A DNA stretch of 64,000 nt from Adiantum capillus-veneris (taxonomy: Eukaryota > Streptophyta > Polypodiopsida > Polypodiales > Pteridaceae). The position numbers and the translations under genes were made by a program. The notes beneath the pieces were generated by a model. It was given only the letters and a program-made list of their open reading frames with translations. It ran no database searches and was not told the origin of the DNA. The stretch covers positions 158,007,557-158,071,556 of the forward strand of contig CM043952.1 in the NCBI GenBank assembly GCA_014529385.2, read 5' to 3'. Shown here in pieces: positions 35,651 through 48,380 of this stretch; the first letter of the stretch is position 1; every line of letters begins with the position of its first letter.

Positions 35651-36877
35651 ACATCACAATGGATAGGCTATAATTTTCAAGTAGCACACATAGAACCATC
35701 CCTTTCAAAATTAGAGCATTGGATTTTGTCCAAAACATATCCCATGCAAACATGTGTTGATGGTGCCTCAAAAGGGGACAATGAAGCAACCATGTCAGAT
35801 TTCTGGGAATGTAGAAAACTAGCAAAATTAATGTTATCAAAACATATATGCCAAAGTTTTTCATTTATAAAAAACTTTAAATAAAAAATTGCTTATGCTA
35901 AATCCCTCCATATGTATCATTACCTTTACCTTATCTTCATGTGCCACACATTGATCACTTAAATTGAGATCACAAATTGTAAATTTGTCATTCCCAAACT
36001 TTAAAACAAGAAAAGTTTTGCAAGGGAAAACACTTTGATTGAAGATCTCCAACTTCACTTCTCTCATGTTGTTAGTTGGCCCCGTTTGAAGTTTTTCTTT
36101 GCTCCTCTTTCTCTAGCCTCCACTTGTCAACATATGTAAACGCTCTATCTCACAAGGGCTATTTAAAAAACCACTACATATAGATTTTTTTTGTTTTTAA
36201 AACCCAAACCCCCTTATGTAACACTTCTTATAATAAAAATATCCCTTATGTATCAAAAATTTTACAATTTCAAATAAACTCCTCTTATACATGTAAATTT
36301 TTTGTAACTCTACAAGAAATAATGCACCCTTATGTTGAGTTGGCATGCTATCTTACATAGTTTTTAGTGACCCCCCAATGTTAATATTTCTAGATCTTGC
36401 TAAAAAATCATAAGTTAAGCAAAACTAATAGTTTCTTTAGGTGACAACCACTTATTCAATTTGGAGTTTCCTCTCTCTCTTGTGTAGATCTTAACAAGTC
36501 CACACTTGATGATATTGAATGAATCACAAAGGTCCCATCCCACACTTTTTAAACTTCTTTGAGTGTTGTTTTAAGGTGTACACAAGGATATAGTTTCTTG
36601 TTATATTTCCTATATTCTACATGTTGTTCATGGTTTCTTTTTCTTAGCATCCATAGACACACTTCTGGGTTGAGCTCTAACATATTTAAATGCTCACTCA
36701 TACTCTATCAATTCTTTCTTTGTCTGGGTGGTTGCTTCAAATAGTTTTTTTGGATTATTGATGATCATGTCTACATTTACTTGCTTTTGCTTTTACAAAG
36801 GAGCAATATAATGCTCCAAAAAATCTTTGCACCATTTACATAGTTGCTCAATGCACAAAGCCAATGCATATGTGTCA

Positions 36878-38395
36878 CTAGCTATATCGTACGAGCATAT
36901 TAAATTTTGGATTACAAATCTTAGGGGTCCTCCATGGATGTAGGGCATGCTCTGTCTGATCTATGATGTTGGTTGCTCTCTTCTCAATGTCCACTCGTAG
37001 CACCAATCCCCAATCAGTGGCACCGACACAAGGCAGACCCTCCTTTATGAAATCAGCCATGATGTTCCACGGGTGCAGGTCACAATGTATGATTCCCTTG
37101 TTGTGTGCATGCACCATGGTCTTCACTAGGGCATCCATAAAAGAAAGTGCCCACTTAAGAATATGCTTGCACATCTCCAACTCTTGCTTTGTGGGAGGGT
37201 GTCTAGGAGATTCCTTTTGGGCTAACAATATTTGGAAAACTTTCCCTTTGGTGGTAGGAACACACTTCAGTATGTCACCCAAATCCATTCCATTAAAGCA
37301 AGGGAAGATGAGGAACCATGTCTCTTGGTGTGTTTTGTGCTTTGCATCTTACAATGCCCTTGTGAAACAATTGCACACTTGCCTCTAGAGTGAAAGAGTG
37401 GCACCTCTCTGCTTCATCTCCTTTGAAGTCCTTCACTACATATTGCACTTCAGGTGGTGGCAACCAAGTGATTCCTTTGACAGTGCACTCTAACACAACT
37501 TCGTAGCTTTCTTTGCCAAGATCTCTACCATGCTTGATGGCCTTAGGTATGAGGTAAACATTGATGGCACACTGGGACATGAAGAGGGTGCATAATAAAT
37601 GCTCATGGTCTACACCAACTAGTGCATTGGGCCTTGACACAACCGCATTTTGAGAGGAGGCTGCATAATAAAAGATTGTCCTAGCTTTGTGATTGAGGAT
37701 ATCTTACACATGAATGTTGCATGCTCTTTTGGATTTTGATTTCCATGCATTGTAATACATTAGTCCAATATTGTAGCTTCACTCTACATATGTTGGTGCA
37801 ATGGTGCCCAAGTCTTTAAGACATTGTGTCATATTTCCCAGAACATTGTCTGTAAGCCTATGAATAGCCTTTTCATGGTAAGCTATGAAGTGTGACCAAA
37901 CTGCTTCAACTATGTTGTCAAAGAAATGCTCTCTACGTGTCTCACTCTGAACAATGTGGAGCTGATCTCATCCATGGACAAGACACATATATACATGACC
38001 ATGAGATTCATGATCTTTGTTTTTTACTCCTTCATTTCCATAGGATCCATCTATGCTACAATGATAACATTTTTCAAGGACAACATAACTTGAAATTTTA
38101 AAACAAATTTGGGCATCACTCAATGAAGCTAATGACTCTTCCAGTCTAGCAATAAGGCTAATGTAAAGAGAAACCATCAAACTAGCCTTAAAAAAAGTGC
38201 ATCGTTCAATTTTTTTAGTCTTTTGTTTTGTGTCTTTCTCTTTTTTGAGAATGGGTATCTACTGGTGATTATTTCTTTGATACAATCCTCTACATCAACC
38301 ATCATCAAAGATTGCATCTTACCCTCAATTTCTAGTACATGCATATTTCTTTTTTTTTTGTTCTCTTGTTTTTTTTTGTAACTTTGTTGTCGCAT
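36878..38395 (-). pseudogene. protein-kinase-like pseudogene
   Basis: Read from 38395 down, open pieces join through stops and frame changes: ARLEESLASLSDAQ, REHFFDNIVEAVWSHF, then 37640-37293 and 37288-36878. The last piece carries a kinase-type catalytic loop, HCDLHPWNIM (HxDxxxxN). Twenty residues on comes DWG, standing where most kinases have DFG. The segment before it (EVQYVVKDFKGDEAERCHSF) may be the N-lobe, but I cannot place the Lys. Kinases with DWG and this loop occur in atypical eukaryotic families, but I do not know this one. At least four stops or shifts make it a pseudogene, unless some are introns. Confidence 0.6.
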
Positions 38396-38544
38396 TCAAT
38401 GCTAATTGGAAAACTCAAATAGCTTTTCCTCTCCTCCCTGCAGCATAGTTTTGCTATTATGTGCTCTTTCTTTGAGTTTGTTTCCTATGTGGTAAGAGTC
38501 TCCTCCTCTAGCTCATCACTAGCATCAATCAAGAACGATGCATG

Positions 38545-38586
<42 letters not shown>

Positions 38587-38760
38587 ATGAGAATATGTGT
38601 TAGTGCACCTCCTAGAGCAGATTGGTACACAGGCATGGAGAGAAAAGAGGTGAGAGAAGAGAAGATGAACAAAAGGCATTGGGTGCAATCTTCCCTCATG
38701 CAAGAGTGAGTATTTTCCTCTTGCACATATTCATTTGAAGATTTCTTGAATGCTCAGAAT
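38396..38760. other. gene-free with (GA)n microsatellite at 38549-38584
   Basis: No coding signal beyond repeat-driven ORFs. Confidence 0.6.
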
Positions 38761-39531
38761 GATTACAGACTATTCACATGGACATAAAGCAAATCACCAA
38801 CTCACATATCAAAAAATCTACTTATGTCCTTTCTCACCGATTTCGATCATCATTGTATTTCAATGACTCAATGATTGGATAGCCATGAAAATTTAAGGGA
38901 AGCTATATTAGGACTAAGGGTACAACTTTATAGAATCTAACAACATTCCAAAAAGGTTCAAAAATCCAATCCATCAATTACCATGTCAAAAAATCTGCAA
39001 TAGAATCATTCGAACATGTCGCCCTAAGATCTAATATCACTTTCCTATAGTCAAAATATCATAAAATAACGATTTAAGCATTCAAAACTTGAGATAAGGC
39101 TTGCAAACAAGTAGTCATAAACCACGACAAAACTTGAAGCACTCACACTTGAATGAAAGAGCAAGAGAAGAGGAACACAACGCAAGTTTTGGAATTCAAA
39201 ATAGATTACCCAATTAGAAATGTTGATTACAAATCTGAGCTAAGAAGCCACTTGACAAAATGTACAACAGAGCTCCTTTCTTTATCCAAAAGAAGTTTTT
39301 TTCAAACTAGAGCTATTGGTACCTAGGGCTTTCAAAAATGGTGATTGGCTGGCTATTCTGGGCCTTGCATACATAAATAGACATCGAATCTCAAAAATTT
39401 ACAGCTCTTGGATCAAAATTTACATAGCTCATGTAAATGGCTTCGAAAAAATTAAGTACAATTTATCAAAATTTTGGCTTTTAAATGTGTGTCAAACTAG
39501 GAGGGTGCTGGTAAGTTGTACAGGACAAACA
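38760..39531 (-). repeat. 3' LTR relic of the older host element
   Basis: Its right end, caaaca at 39526-39531, is followed by a polypyrimidine tract (39532-39543) that reads on the minus strand as a polypurine tract. The same arrangement is seen at 42189/42190. It shares scattered motifs with 20590-21300. The left boundary is a guess. Confidence 0.5.
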
Positions 39532-39543
39532 CTCCCCCCTTCC
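39532..39543 (-). promoter_or_regulatory. polypurine tract of the older element
   Basis: The minus strand reads GGAAGGGGGGAG next to the LTR end. Confidence 0.6.
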
Positions 39544-41193
39544 TAGCCAATGCACATCTTGGTGCATGTTGTAGAAGATCATTGGTAATTTTTGGAGTGT
39601 CATTTCTTCAAGGACTTTAGCACCTTGTTGAACTTTGCTACCCGTTCCATTATGTCTACTTTGAAAGATAGATCTCTGAGAGGGTTGTTGAGCAGCGTGC
39701 TTTGATCGCCTTTCAAGGACTGGACAATAAGTAGTGTCAATCCTTAGATGTTGTGGTGCATTCCTGTAGATGGTTTCTTACGAAGGACACTTGTTGAACC
39801 ATATCTTTCTCAATAGTGGTTGGCTCTCAAGATCCAACATCATTTGCAATAGATGACCATCTATGAGCTATCATGGTCCATTTGTCCCCAAAGCTCATAT
39901 ACATGATGTACAAGGTATGTAGGTTGCTATTATGGCTTCAAATTTGGAAATTTTGCATCTTTGGCTAGGGGTTAGATTTTTTTTTGTTTTAATAGAACCC
40001 GTAGCTCGTATTCTCTGCTCACAGCCTACTGGCAAAGTTTAGCTTGATTTGGACTTGCATTTGGCTATCTAAGCTAACTTTTTTGGATTTCTGGCACCTT
40101 CTGACTACCAAACACATGTGAAACCAATGATGATGACTACAATCTGACTTGATCCCTGGTTTCTCCTAAAGACATCTATCAGGATAGATGACTAAACAGT
40201 CAGTTTTTCCCGTTTTTTTCTTGTCAGTACTGTTAGTCCCTTTTGTTTGTTAGGCTTCATTAAGTCACATACAAGATAGAAGATTGACACTATAAAGATC
40301 TGCTTCCTATATACGGTTGTGTAGTCGCATGAAATGTCTGATCAACAACTTACACTTGATGGGTTCTTTCGTTTAATCACATCACCAATTTTCTTTGTCC
40401 TTGAAGGCCATCCCAAAGTTTTATGACCATTTTGAGTCATGTTTGGCCTCATGTTGTTGTCGATGGCTGATCAACATTCTTTTCTTAACTCTGACAAAAG
40501 TACTGCTGCTACATATGGCTTGTGAGACATACCTCATGAATTTTTGTCATTTTCTTGTACCTTCTTCTCTTTGTACTGCTCAAGCATCCCTTCAATCTTC
40601 TCTTCATCTCGATGATGGATTTTTTTTTTCTCAAGAAAATCTCAAAAAACAACTAAATAAAACCCAAAATCAACAAAAAGAGAAATCATTTGAATAGAAT
40701 TCTAAACGCTATGTACATTGTATACATGTCCCTAGGGGCTCATATATGGATTTTGTCCCCGTAGTCCTCTTGTAACGCTATTATCACATTCAAACGCAAA
40801 AATTAAATACGGCTCACAAAACATTGCCCTCTAATATTTATAATATTATGTCCACATTTAGAATGCTTCCCCCCTCCTATTTGGAGTCCTCCTTGACGAC
40901 TGGGTATCGCCAAGGGTATGTGCTATGCTTGGGCTATTACAAATTGTGCCTATGCAATGTATCCCTATTATGCATACACAGTCAATGCATGGAAAAACTT
41001 TATGATGTGCAAGATGTAGGTATAAGAAATTTTCTTATTGGAATTTGCTAGCGAGGCTTCCTATTCTAAGCAATGTGATGGCCTTTGAAGCTCTTATGTG
41101 ATTTGCTTGATTGAAGGTTGTAGAGACTTTTTGAAGGCTTACGTATCTATTTGATGATGCTTTGGGATCCATTTAGCCTTGTGGTTGGTTGTT
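39544..41193 (-). mobile_element. older relative of the giant element, 3' part
   Basis: The segment 40700-41070 matches 48070-48460 of the giant element through long similar stretches (tccctaggggctcat, ggagtcctcc..gacgactgggtatcg, aagggtatgtg). On the minus strand it codes for the end of the W-x-P-K tail protein, and KWIPK is readable near 41170. The giant element is inserted in this ORF. No equivalent of ORF3 fits in the 1.2 kb before the polypurine tract. A diverged palindrome lies at 40173-40190. Confidence 0.7.
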
Positions 41194-42189
<996 letters not shown>

Positions 42190-42201
42190 CTCCCCCCCTC
42201 C
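42190..42201 (-). promoter_or_regulatory. polypurine tract of the giant element
   Basis: The minus strand reads AGGAGGGGGGAG directly before the LTR. Confidence 0.85.
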
Positions 42202-42243
42202 TAATTCATGTCTACCACGACATGATCGTCTTTGTCTTCAGTG

Positions 42244-44185
42244 TCATTGTCGTCCTTCTTGGTTGATTTGATGTAGAAACGCATCATATCGCATAGACTC
42301 GCTTGCCATTAATGGGCCAAAAATTTTGGACTTGTACATGAAGAAGCCTGTGTAAAATGCTTCTTCGAAGGTTTGGAGATGGTAGCTTGGTAGAAACATT
42401 AGCCGTCTGAAATAGGCATACAATACTGGCTCTGTAGGTGGCCCACTGAGATCGTATGACAGCTCTGAGATGCTTCTTTTGGTATTCATATACTTTGAAG
42501 TCCAGCTTTCTGAGAAGACTGTGAGACAAGCCAAAAAGGTTCGAGCTATTTTACATAGCATCTTGCAGGATAGGTCGGGAGAGCCTCCGAATTCTGCGAT
42601 GGCGCCCTGAAGGGTTTTCACCATGTAAGAACCGGATATTCTCTCTCCCTCTGCAGGCCCCGGCAATACTGGATAATTTAGCCATGTCGGATTTCTACTT
42701 TGTAGTGCTTTATGTTGGCTGTAGGTGTATGTTCGGGGAGTTGGGCAAAAAGTTCTGTCGTTCCTCAGCTTAGGCGGTGCGTTGACTAAGTGGATCAGGT
42801 TATTAGGGTGATCCAAAGGCCATTGACGCCTCCACTTTGGCTGGCTGTCTACTATCCTGTTTTGTTGTTCCCGATCCTGTAATTCTCCTTCAAACACTGG
42901 CACTTGTTCTTCTTTTGCGAGCTGCCGTTGATGTGTCAGAGTTTCGTATTTCAGCAGAGCATAGGGTAACATAGGGGCATTCCATTCCTCTCGTAGCTCT
43001 GCTACTGTTTTGCCTGATCTGGAGAGCCCTTGTAGCATCTCCTTTTCTAGTTGCATTGCCTTGTACCATATCATCTCTGATTGTTTTTCCATTTGCTCGG
43101 CCAGCCTCTGCTCTTCCAATTTCGTGACTGAATCTTCGTCTATTTCTTGGTCTTTGGAGCCAGTTTGATCAGTCTGTGTATCTAGGGCTTCCTGATCATC
43201 TGATTCTCCCTCGTAGTCATCTTGACCCCCATATACTTCGGCGAGTCCAGCCAAATCCGTGGCTGCTTGCTCCAGGTGCACTCGTACCTGTCCTTGGTGT
43301 TGCCTTGCAGTTTGAAGACTTGCGATTTGCGCAGCCATTGTTCTACTATTGATTTGGAGAGCTTGAAATTCCATCTCTTTTTGAGCTGCAGACTCCTCTA
43401 ATTGTTTTACCCTGATGTGCAAGTTTTCATTTTCTTCCCTGAGTGATTTGGAAACAATGCTTTCCATTTCAGTGTCAGGAGCTGGTCCTTGTTGCTGTTC
43501 ACTTTGTAAGTCTGAAATTTGCCTTTGTAGTTGATTCTCTGCTCTAAGCGCACTTTCGGCTATCATTAAGCGTTGTTTTCTTTCCAACTCCAGCTCCCTC
43601 TTCAGTGCAGCCACTTCTTCTTGTGGGTGGACTACCGGTGTTGTTGGTAGCGACGTTTTTTGTTTCTTAGCTCGTTCGATTTCCCTTGCTTGTATATCTG
43701 TTATTGCCCTCAAATCTTTGACTTCAATTTGTAAGTCATCGATGACGACTTGCAAACTTTTGACTGTCTCCAGCGCATCTTGCTTTTCTTTTTCCAACTT
43801 ATGGATGTGTTCCTCTCTGTCACTGACATCTTCAAGGAATACGTTGATTGTATCTTCACAAATGGCATTGAAATATTCAAACTCCTGTAAATTGTCTTTG
43901 AGGAGATTTACCGTGCTTTTGAGCCCCAAGATCTCAGCATCTCTGATGCTGATCAATTTTAGAGTGGCATCTCTTTGCTCCTGCAGTCTCATAACTTCTT
44001 GATGGGTTTTTTCTAACTTCATTTTGTTGGACCTGTTCTGATCAGCTAACCATTGACTGTGCAGTCTTGTTCGGTTTAGTATTGTCTCCATTGACTGCAA
44101 ATCTTCATCTATAGTAGCTTCCAGCTCATTTTCTTGAGAGGAGGAAGCTTTATCTTTTGTCTCTCCACCTCTTTTTGCTTGCCTT
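42244..44185 (-). pseudogene. ORF3 C-terminal part: coiled-coil protein
   Basis: The open frame gives 618 codons from its first Met (44100) and extends upstream to about 44185 (SSSQENELEATIDEDLQ). Roughly the first 300 residues are Glu/Lys/Leu/Gln-rich with heptad-like spacing, so a long coiled coil is likely. An acidic stretch follows (YEGESDDQEALDTQ). The last ~190 residues look globular (PLDHPNNLIHLVNAPPKL, CPTPRTYTYSQHKALQ, FMYKSKIFGPLMASESMRYD). There is no transmembrane segment or signal peptide, so it is not a typical envelope. It joins the preceding frame by a shift. It is the last ORF before the polypurine tract. No family recognised. Confidence 0.7.
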
Positions 44186-44744
44186 TATCAATTTTTGATA
44201 TGGTTCCAGTGTTTGGGTGACCATATGTTCTTTCTTCTTCTTCTTCTTCACTGGGTGGTGTATGAACTCTCTCATCACGATGTGAGCTTTCTGAATGCGA
44301 AGGAGAGTCAGCAGGTGGGGTAGATTGCCTCTCACTTGTCTCTGGCCTTGGAGATGGCGGTGGTGTTTCCTGATCTCGTGAAGTTTGCCTCAACTGATCT
44401 CTCAAAGTTTGGAGATCCTCCTCTTCTAGTAGCAATTCTAGTTCGTCCCTAGCATTTCTTTCTTGGATGTACCTCTCGAACCAGTCCAACTTAAAAGCTG
44501 GGTTGTTTTTATTCTTCGTTCTCAGTGTGTAAGTGCTACTAGAAGGTTTCCAAGTGGCTCCTACATCGCCTCGTAGAGATCTCTCTAGAGAAAATCCTTG
44601 TAGCATCCTTTCCATTTTTGCTATCTTCTGCAACCTAGTGTTGTTTTCCATTTCCGCTTTCCGCTTCTTTAGTCGGACATCTTCCTCTTCAGTTCTTCTT
44701 TCTTCTTCCATCTTTTCTTGTGTACTTCTTGTTACTCTTTCCAA
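44109..44744 (-). pseudogene. ORF3 middle part: charged linker
   Basis: This frame of 211 codons overlaps the end of the upstream frame by 13 bp. It is rich in Arg, Lys and Glu, then Pro/Ser (PPPSPRPETSERQS) and a poly-Glu run encoded by a GAA-type repeat. The true frame probably switches to the next part near 44150-44185. It is likely a flexible region linking the N-terminal domain and the coiled coil. Confidence 0.6.
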
Positions 44745-45622
44745 CCTGCGTCCTCCAATGGTGAGGCCGGTACTTTCCTTTGTGATCTGTCTTCGATATT
44801 CTCTCTTAACACCAGCCAGTCATTTTGATGGGGAGCAGGTGGCAGCTGATCTGCCACGCCTATGGCCTGGTATATGATTCTGGTGAGGACTTCTCCTCCT
44901 GCAATGTAAATTGGCTTGTCCTGCCTTAGCTTTGTCACTTCTTCAAACAGATATGATACGTGATCTATATAGAACTCATGGGTCATTCCCATAGCCCATG
45001 TCAGTGTGGTTGAGATGCTCCCGTGTGGTGTAGTGTATCTTGGCGGTCTTTTGTTGTAGCTCAACAAACACTGAATGTAGATCTGTGTCAGTTCTCTTAC
45101 TTCCGGGTTTGCTATGAGTTCGAAAGAAGGTAGTTTGGACTTTTGCAAGTAGGCTATGAGGTTTTTCCTTCTTTCTCTCATGTTGGCTCCTTGATCAGAC
45201 AATTTCAATGCCTCCTTGATGATCTCTTTGGTGATCTGGATCTCCATCACTTCATTATCCATGCCTGCCACTCTGCAAGTTCCATCTTCTTGGATAGTCT
45301 CAATTAGGTGTTGTACCCTCTTGAAATCTATCCCTACTGGTGGTAGTGATACAAAGTTCCACAAGCCAACTTTTTTGAGCCATGACCTTTGCGGTGATCT
45401 TTTCAAGTAATTTTCTGCCTCCTTGGGGATCATCACTCTATCCACTGAATTTCTTTTGTCATCCACATATGAACCTTGATAGATCTGAAAGGCTACTGCC
45501 TATTGCACGTCTGTAGGTATCCAAGTGGCCGCTGGCTTTAGTGAATTGGGTAGAAGTGCATAGGGTATTGCACCTTTCGTTGCCAGGTTCTTGCCTTTTC
45601 TTTTCCCCGGAGAAGCATCCAT
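44732..45622 (-). pseudogene. ORF3 N-terminal part: unknown globular domain
   Basis: The ATG at 45622 begins MDASPGKRKGKNL, a basic, possibly nuclear-targeting start. One in-frame TAG follows near residue 44, and the frame is then open to 44732. The domain (LWNFVSLPPVGIDF, EIQITKEIIKEALKLSDQG, LLSYNKRPPRYTTPHGS, GGEVLTRIIYQAIG) is predicted soluble. Its pattern loosely recalls the plant transposon protein domains found as extra ORFs in Tat/Athila elements; this is a weak impression, not a match. The start was chosen because it opens the longest frame and because the upstream palindrome array has the same spacing as before gag. Confidence 0.6.
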
Positions 45623-48380
45623 GGATCCTGTATTCACAATTAACAGTTAATGTACAAACATAGTACTTCTCTTCTAAATTGATTACCACTTAATCATGCA
45701 TCTAGATGAGCCTTCTTAGTCCCAAGATGAGTTAAGGTAAAATGTTAGCAGATAGACAAGCTCTTCCATTGTGCGACTCCGACAGCTTCAAATTAATGTT
45801 AGTCCAAATGCCTTGAAATTTTGTGTGGTGTATGTTCACAGGGCATGTAAGGTCACTCTATAATCCCAAACTAAAAATCAGTTCATTTGCAACTTTTGCT
45901 CAATCTATCGCGATAGACTAGCCATCTTTTGACAAGGGTCCTATTTTGCAGTTGTGCCTCCACCAATTGGTTTCTCATACCTTGCACATGATCTAATCCC
46001 ATTTTCACCTCAAATGAATGTCAAGTGACCCCTTTTTGGATCAACTCCCATTTTTTCCAGATTCCTTCCAAGGAGATGTTGGTCTATCTCCTTCATTTTG
46101 TGTTGTTTTGGGCTCAAACTTAGTGGGTAGTCTTATCATGCTGAATCCAACTGTTAATTCAAATTTTTGGTTAGATGGCCTAGTATCCCTCTACTTAGTC
46201 TATCGCGATAGACTAGTACTCAGTGTCAATTTGTCATTTTTTGGCTCTGTGATCATCTGTCTACCTTCTCCAAGTTGATGTAAGGTTTCTTGACCTCTCA
46301 CATGTGAATTTTAATTGTCTGCCCTTGAGATGTCCTGTTCTGACTCTGAGTTGTCATCATGTCTTTCTCGGCTTGCCATATGAGTCCATCCTGTCACCAA
46401 ATTTGGTGTACTGCCTTCATGTGCTTCCCCAAGTCTATCTTGTGAAAATTTTGAAAAGTCTTTCCCCCAAATATTGTAGTAGCAAGTCTATCGTGATAGA
46501 CTAGGTTATTTGACCAAAAGAGATCCCTTTTGCACTTTGATTTGATAATGGTGGTCAATATTCCTTTGTTTGCACCCCTCATGAAGCCAAAATCAAAATT
46601 TTACTTGTCTAATTGTAATAGCAAGTCTATCGCGATAGACTGAGTACTTAGTCATTTTTACAAGTTTTTTTTTTTTTTTAATGTTAGTTGACCACAATGG
46701 TGTTAATAGGCTCTCCTAGACACACACATCAAGTTTTAATCAATTTAGAAGAGTGTACTCCCTGTTTGCAGCACTTAGCTAGTCTTGGAGTCGAAGTAGA
46801 GCACTTAGGTGATGGTCGCCGTTCCTTTTGGTCATTGTATGACTCCGGCTGTCTTTTATTTCCTTTTGACCTTGCATCAAAGCAGTCAGTTGTTGTTTTG
46901 GTGTTTACATCACCAAGAACAACCATTTGGACATCTTTCTGGCCTGTTGCTGGCATTTTCCCTAGTGAAAGAGCTTTTTCTTGAGTGGACACATTCCATC
47001 TCGTAGTTGACCTCTTTTGGATGTACCTTGTTAAATTTGGTGTCATTTTGTCACTTGGTCGGCCCGTTAGAGTATCGTGACGCTTTGTGCAGTTTTTTTC
47101 AGATAAGGACTTTAGGCTCCGTTTTGACGAACTTTTTCATGGTCTGACCCTTCAGTCGGTTTGTCGAGGTTATTGGCTTGCTGTCTATGAGTTTTGGCTC
47201 ATTTCCGATCACCTTGGTTCAGTTGCCCTTTTGCAGGTCCTGTGAAATTAGGGTTTTCTAAGCGGCTTCCTTCGCGCTTTCTGAGGTCATAGGCTTGATC
47301 CCTAAGCTATAGGCATTGTGCCTTTCAATTTTGGTTCCATTTGGTGGCCTCTAGGTCTCCCTAACAACCGGTCTACCGTATGTGTGCACAGGTTGTGATT
47401 GTGATGCTGGCAAGGTTTTGCGACTAACTGAAGTAAACAACACTTAGAGTCAGTGTTGACGAGCGTACCTCTCATATCTGATGTCGATCTGGTGACCGTG
47501 CGCGATGGATGAGCTTCTGGAAGTCTCAACTGCTTTAAGGAGCTCTCTCTCTCACAATGGAAAATGACTCAAATGAGAGATTTCTAGCCTAGCCTCTCTA
47601 TATGTAATCAAGACTCCGACACAAAATTTTCCCATCTTTTACCTGTGGCCATAACTTTTTGTGAGATGCGGTTTAGGCTCGCAAATTTCCTGATTTGGAC
47701 CTCGGTTGCTCTAGTTCTACAATTTTTGTAGATTTCTCCTGTTGGAGGTCCCTTCATGACGGTGGTCATTTTGCCCTGTCACCTTTGCAGTCCCTATTTT
47801 TTCTATGTCTTCTTTACCTTGCTCCGATCAGGCGTCTCTTCTTTTGTGTTTCCATCTGGATTACGGATTTTTTTCTATAATTTTTGCTAGAAAATGGCTA
47901 AAATATAGCAAATAAATCCCAAAATAACCCGAAAATAGTAATTCTAACCTATAAAAATACCAATGAAAAGCAAAACACTTTGCAGCTCACTTTTCTCTCG
48001 TCTATGTACATTCTCGCTCATAATCGTCAACCTTGGCCTATTTTTTGTTGTTTTTAGACATTTTTTGGCCAGATTTGACTCTCTTTATCGTCTATACACA
48101 TCCCTAGGGGCTCATGTATGATGATTTGGTCCCCAATTCTGATTAATTACGAGGGCATATTCTTTTTCCCAAAATCACACAATAAAACGCAAAAATGGTT
48201 GAAAATTTTCTCACAAACATTGCCCACTAATATATGACATGAGTCCGCATTTGGAATGCCTCCTCCCCTCCTAGTTGGAGTCCTCCCGGACGACTGGGTA
48301 TCGTCAAGGGTATGTGTTTTGCATGGGTGTTAACTCGTGCTAATGCAGGCCTTGTAATATAGCCCTATATGCATGTGCAG
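45623..48380 (-). other. non-coding region between pol and ORF3
   Basis: 2.8 kb with no recognisable protein. It holds four copies of the 18-bp palindrome (45902-46641) and sequence related to the 5' leader. An oligo-T run lies near 46665-46680. The part at 48070-48380 is shared with the older element. Confidence 0.7.
45902..46641. repeat. palindrome array upstream of ORF3
   Basis: AGTCTATCGCGATAGACT occurs exactly at 46197-46214 and 46624-46641. It occurs with one change at 45902-45919 (G to A) and 46485-46502 (central CGCG to CGTG). Spacings are 295, 288 and 139 bp. The first three lie 280, 575 and 863 nt upstream of the ORF3 ATG. Text before one copy (aaatgccttgaaatttt at about 45808) also precedes a copy in the gag leader (about 58706), so whole ~295-bp units are related. 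Confidence 0.9.

Larger units (their letters stand above)
33278..36870. other. gene-free
   Basis: No recognisable coding family. It contains a CT microsatellite at 33771-33807 and a 40-bp tandem duplication at 35571-35650. The SWEET promoter should lie in its first part. The minus-strand ORFs at 35550-36067 show no motif that I know. Confidence 0.5.

Noticed and set aside
35550-36067. Two adjacent minus-strand ORFs as a gene
   Set aside because: No recognisable motif, and the frame contains a tandem duplication; hydrophobic composition reflects AT-rich sequence.
45902-46641. CRISPR array or phage-type repeat as an explanation for the regularly spaced palindromes
   Set aside because: Spacing is ~295 bp, the intervening sequence is itself related, and the context is a plant retrotransposon.
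46688-47046. ORFs on both strands in the pol-ORF3 spacer
   Set aside because: Opposite-strand mirrors with no motif, not in frame with pol or ORF3.
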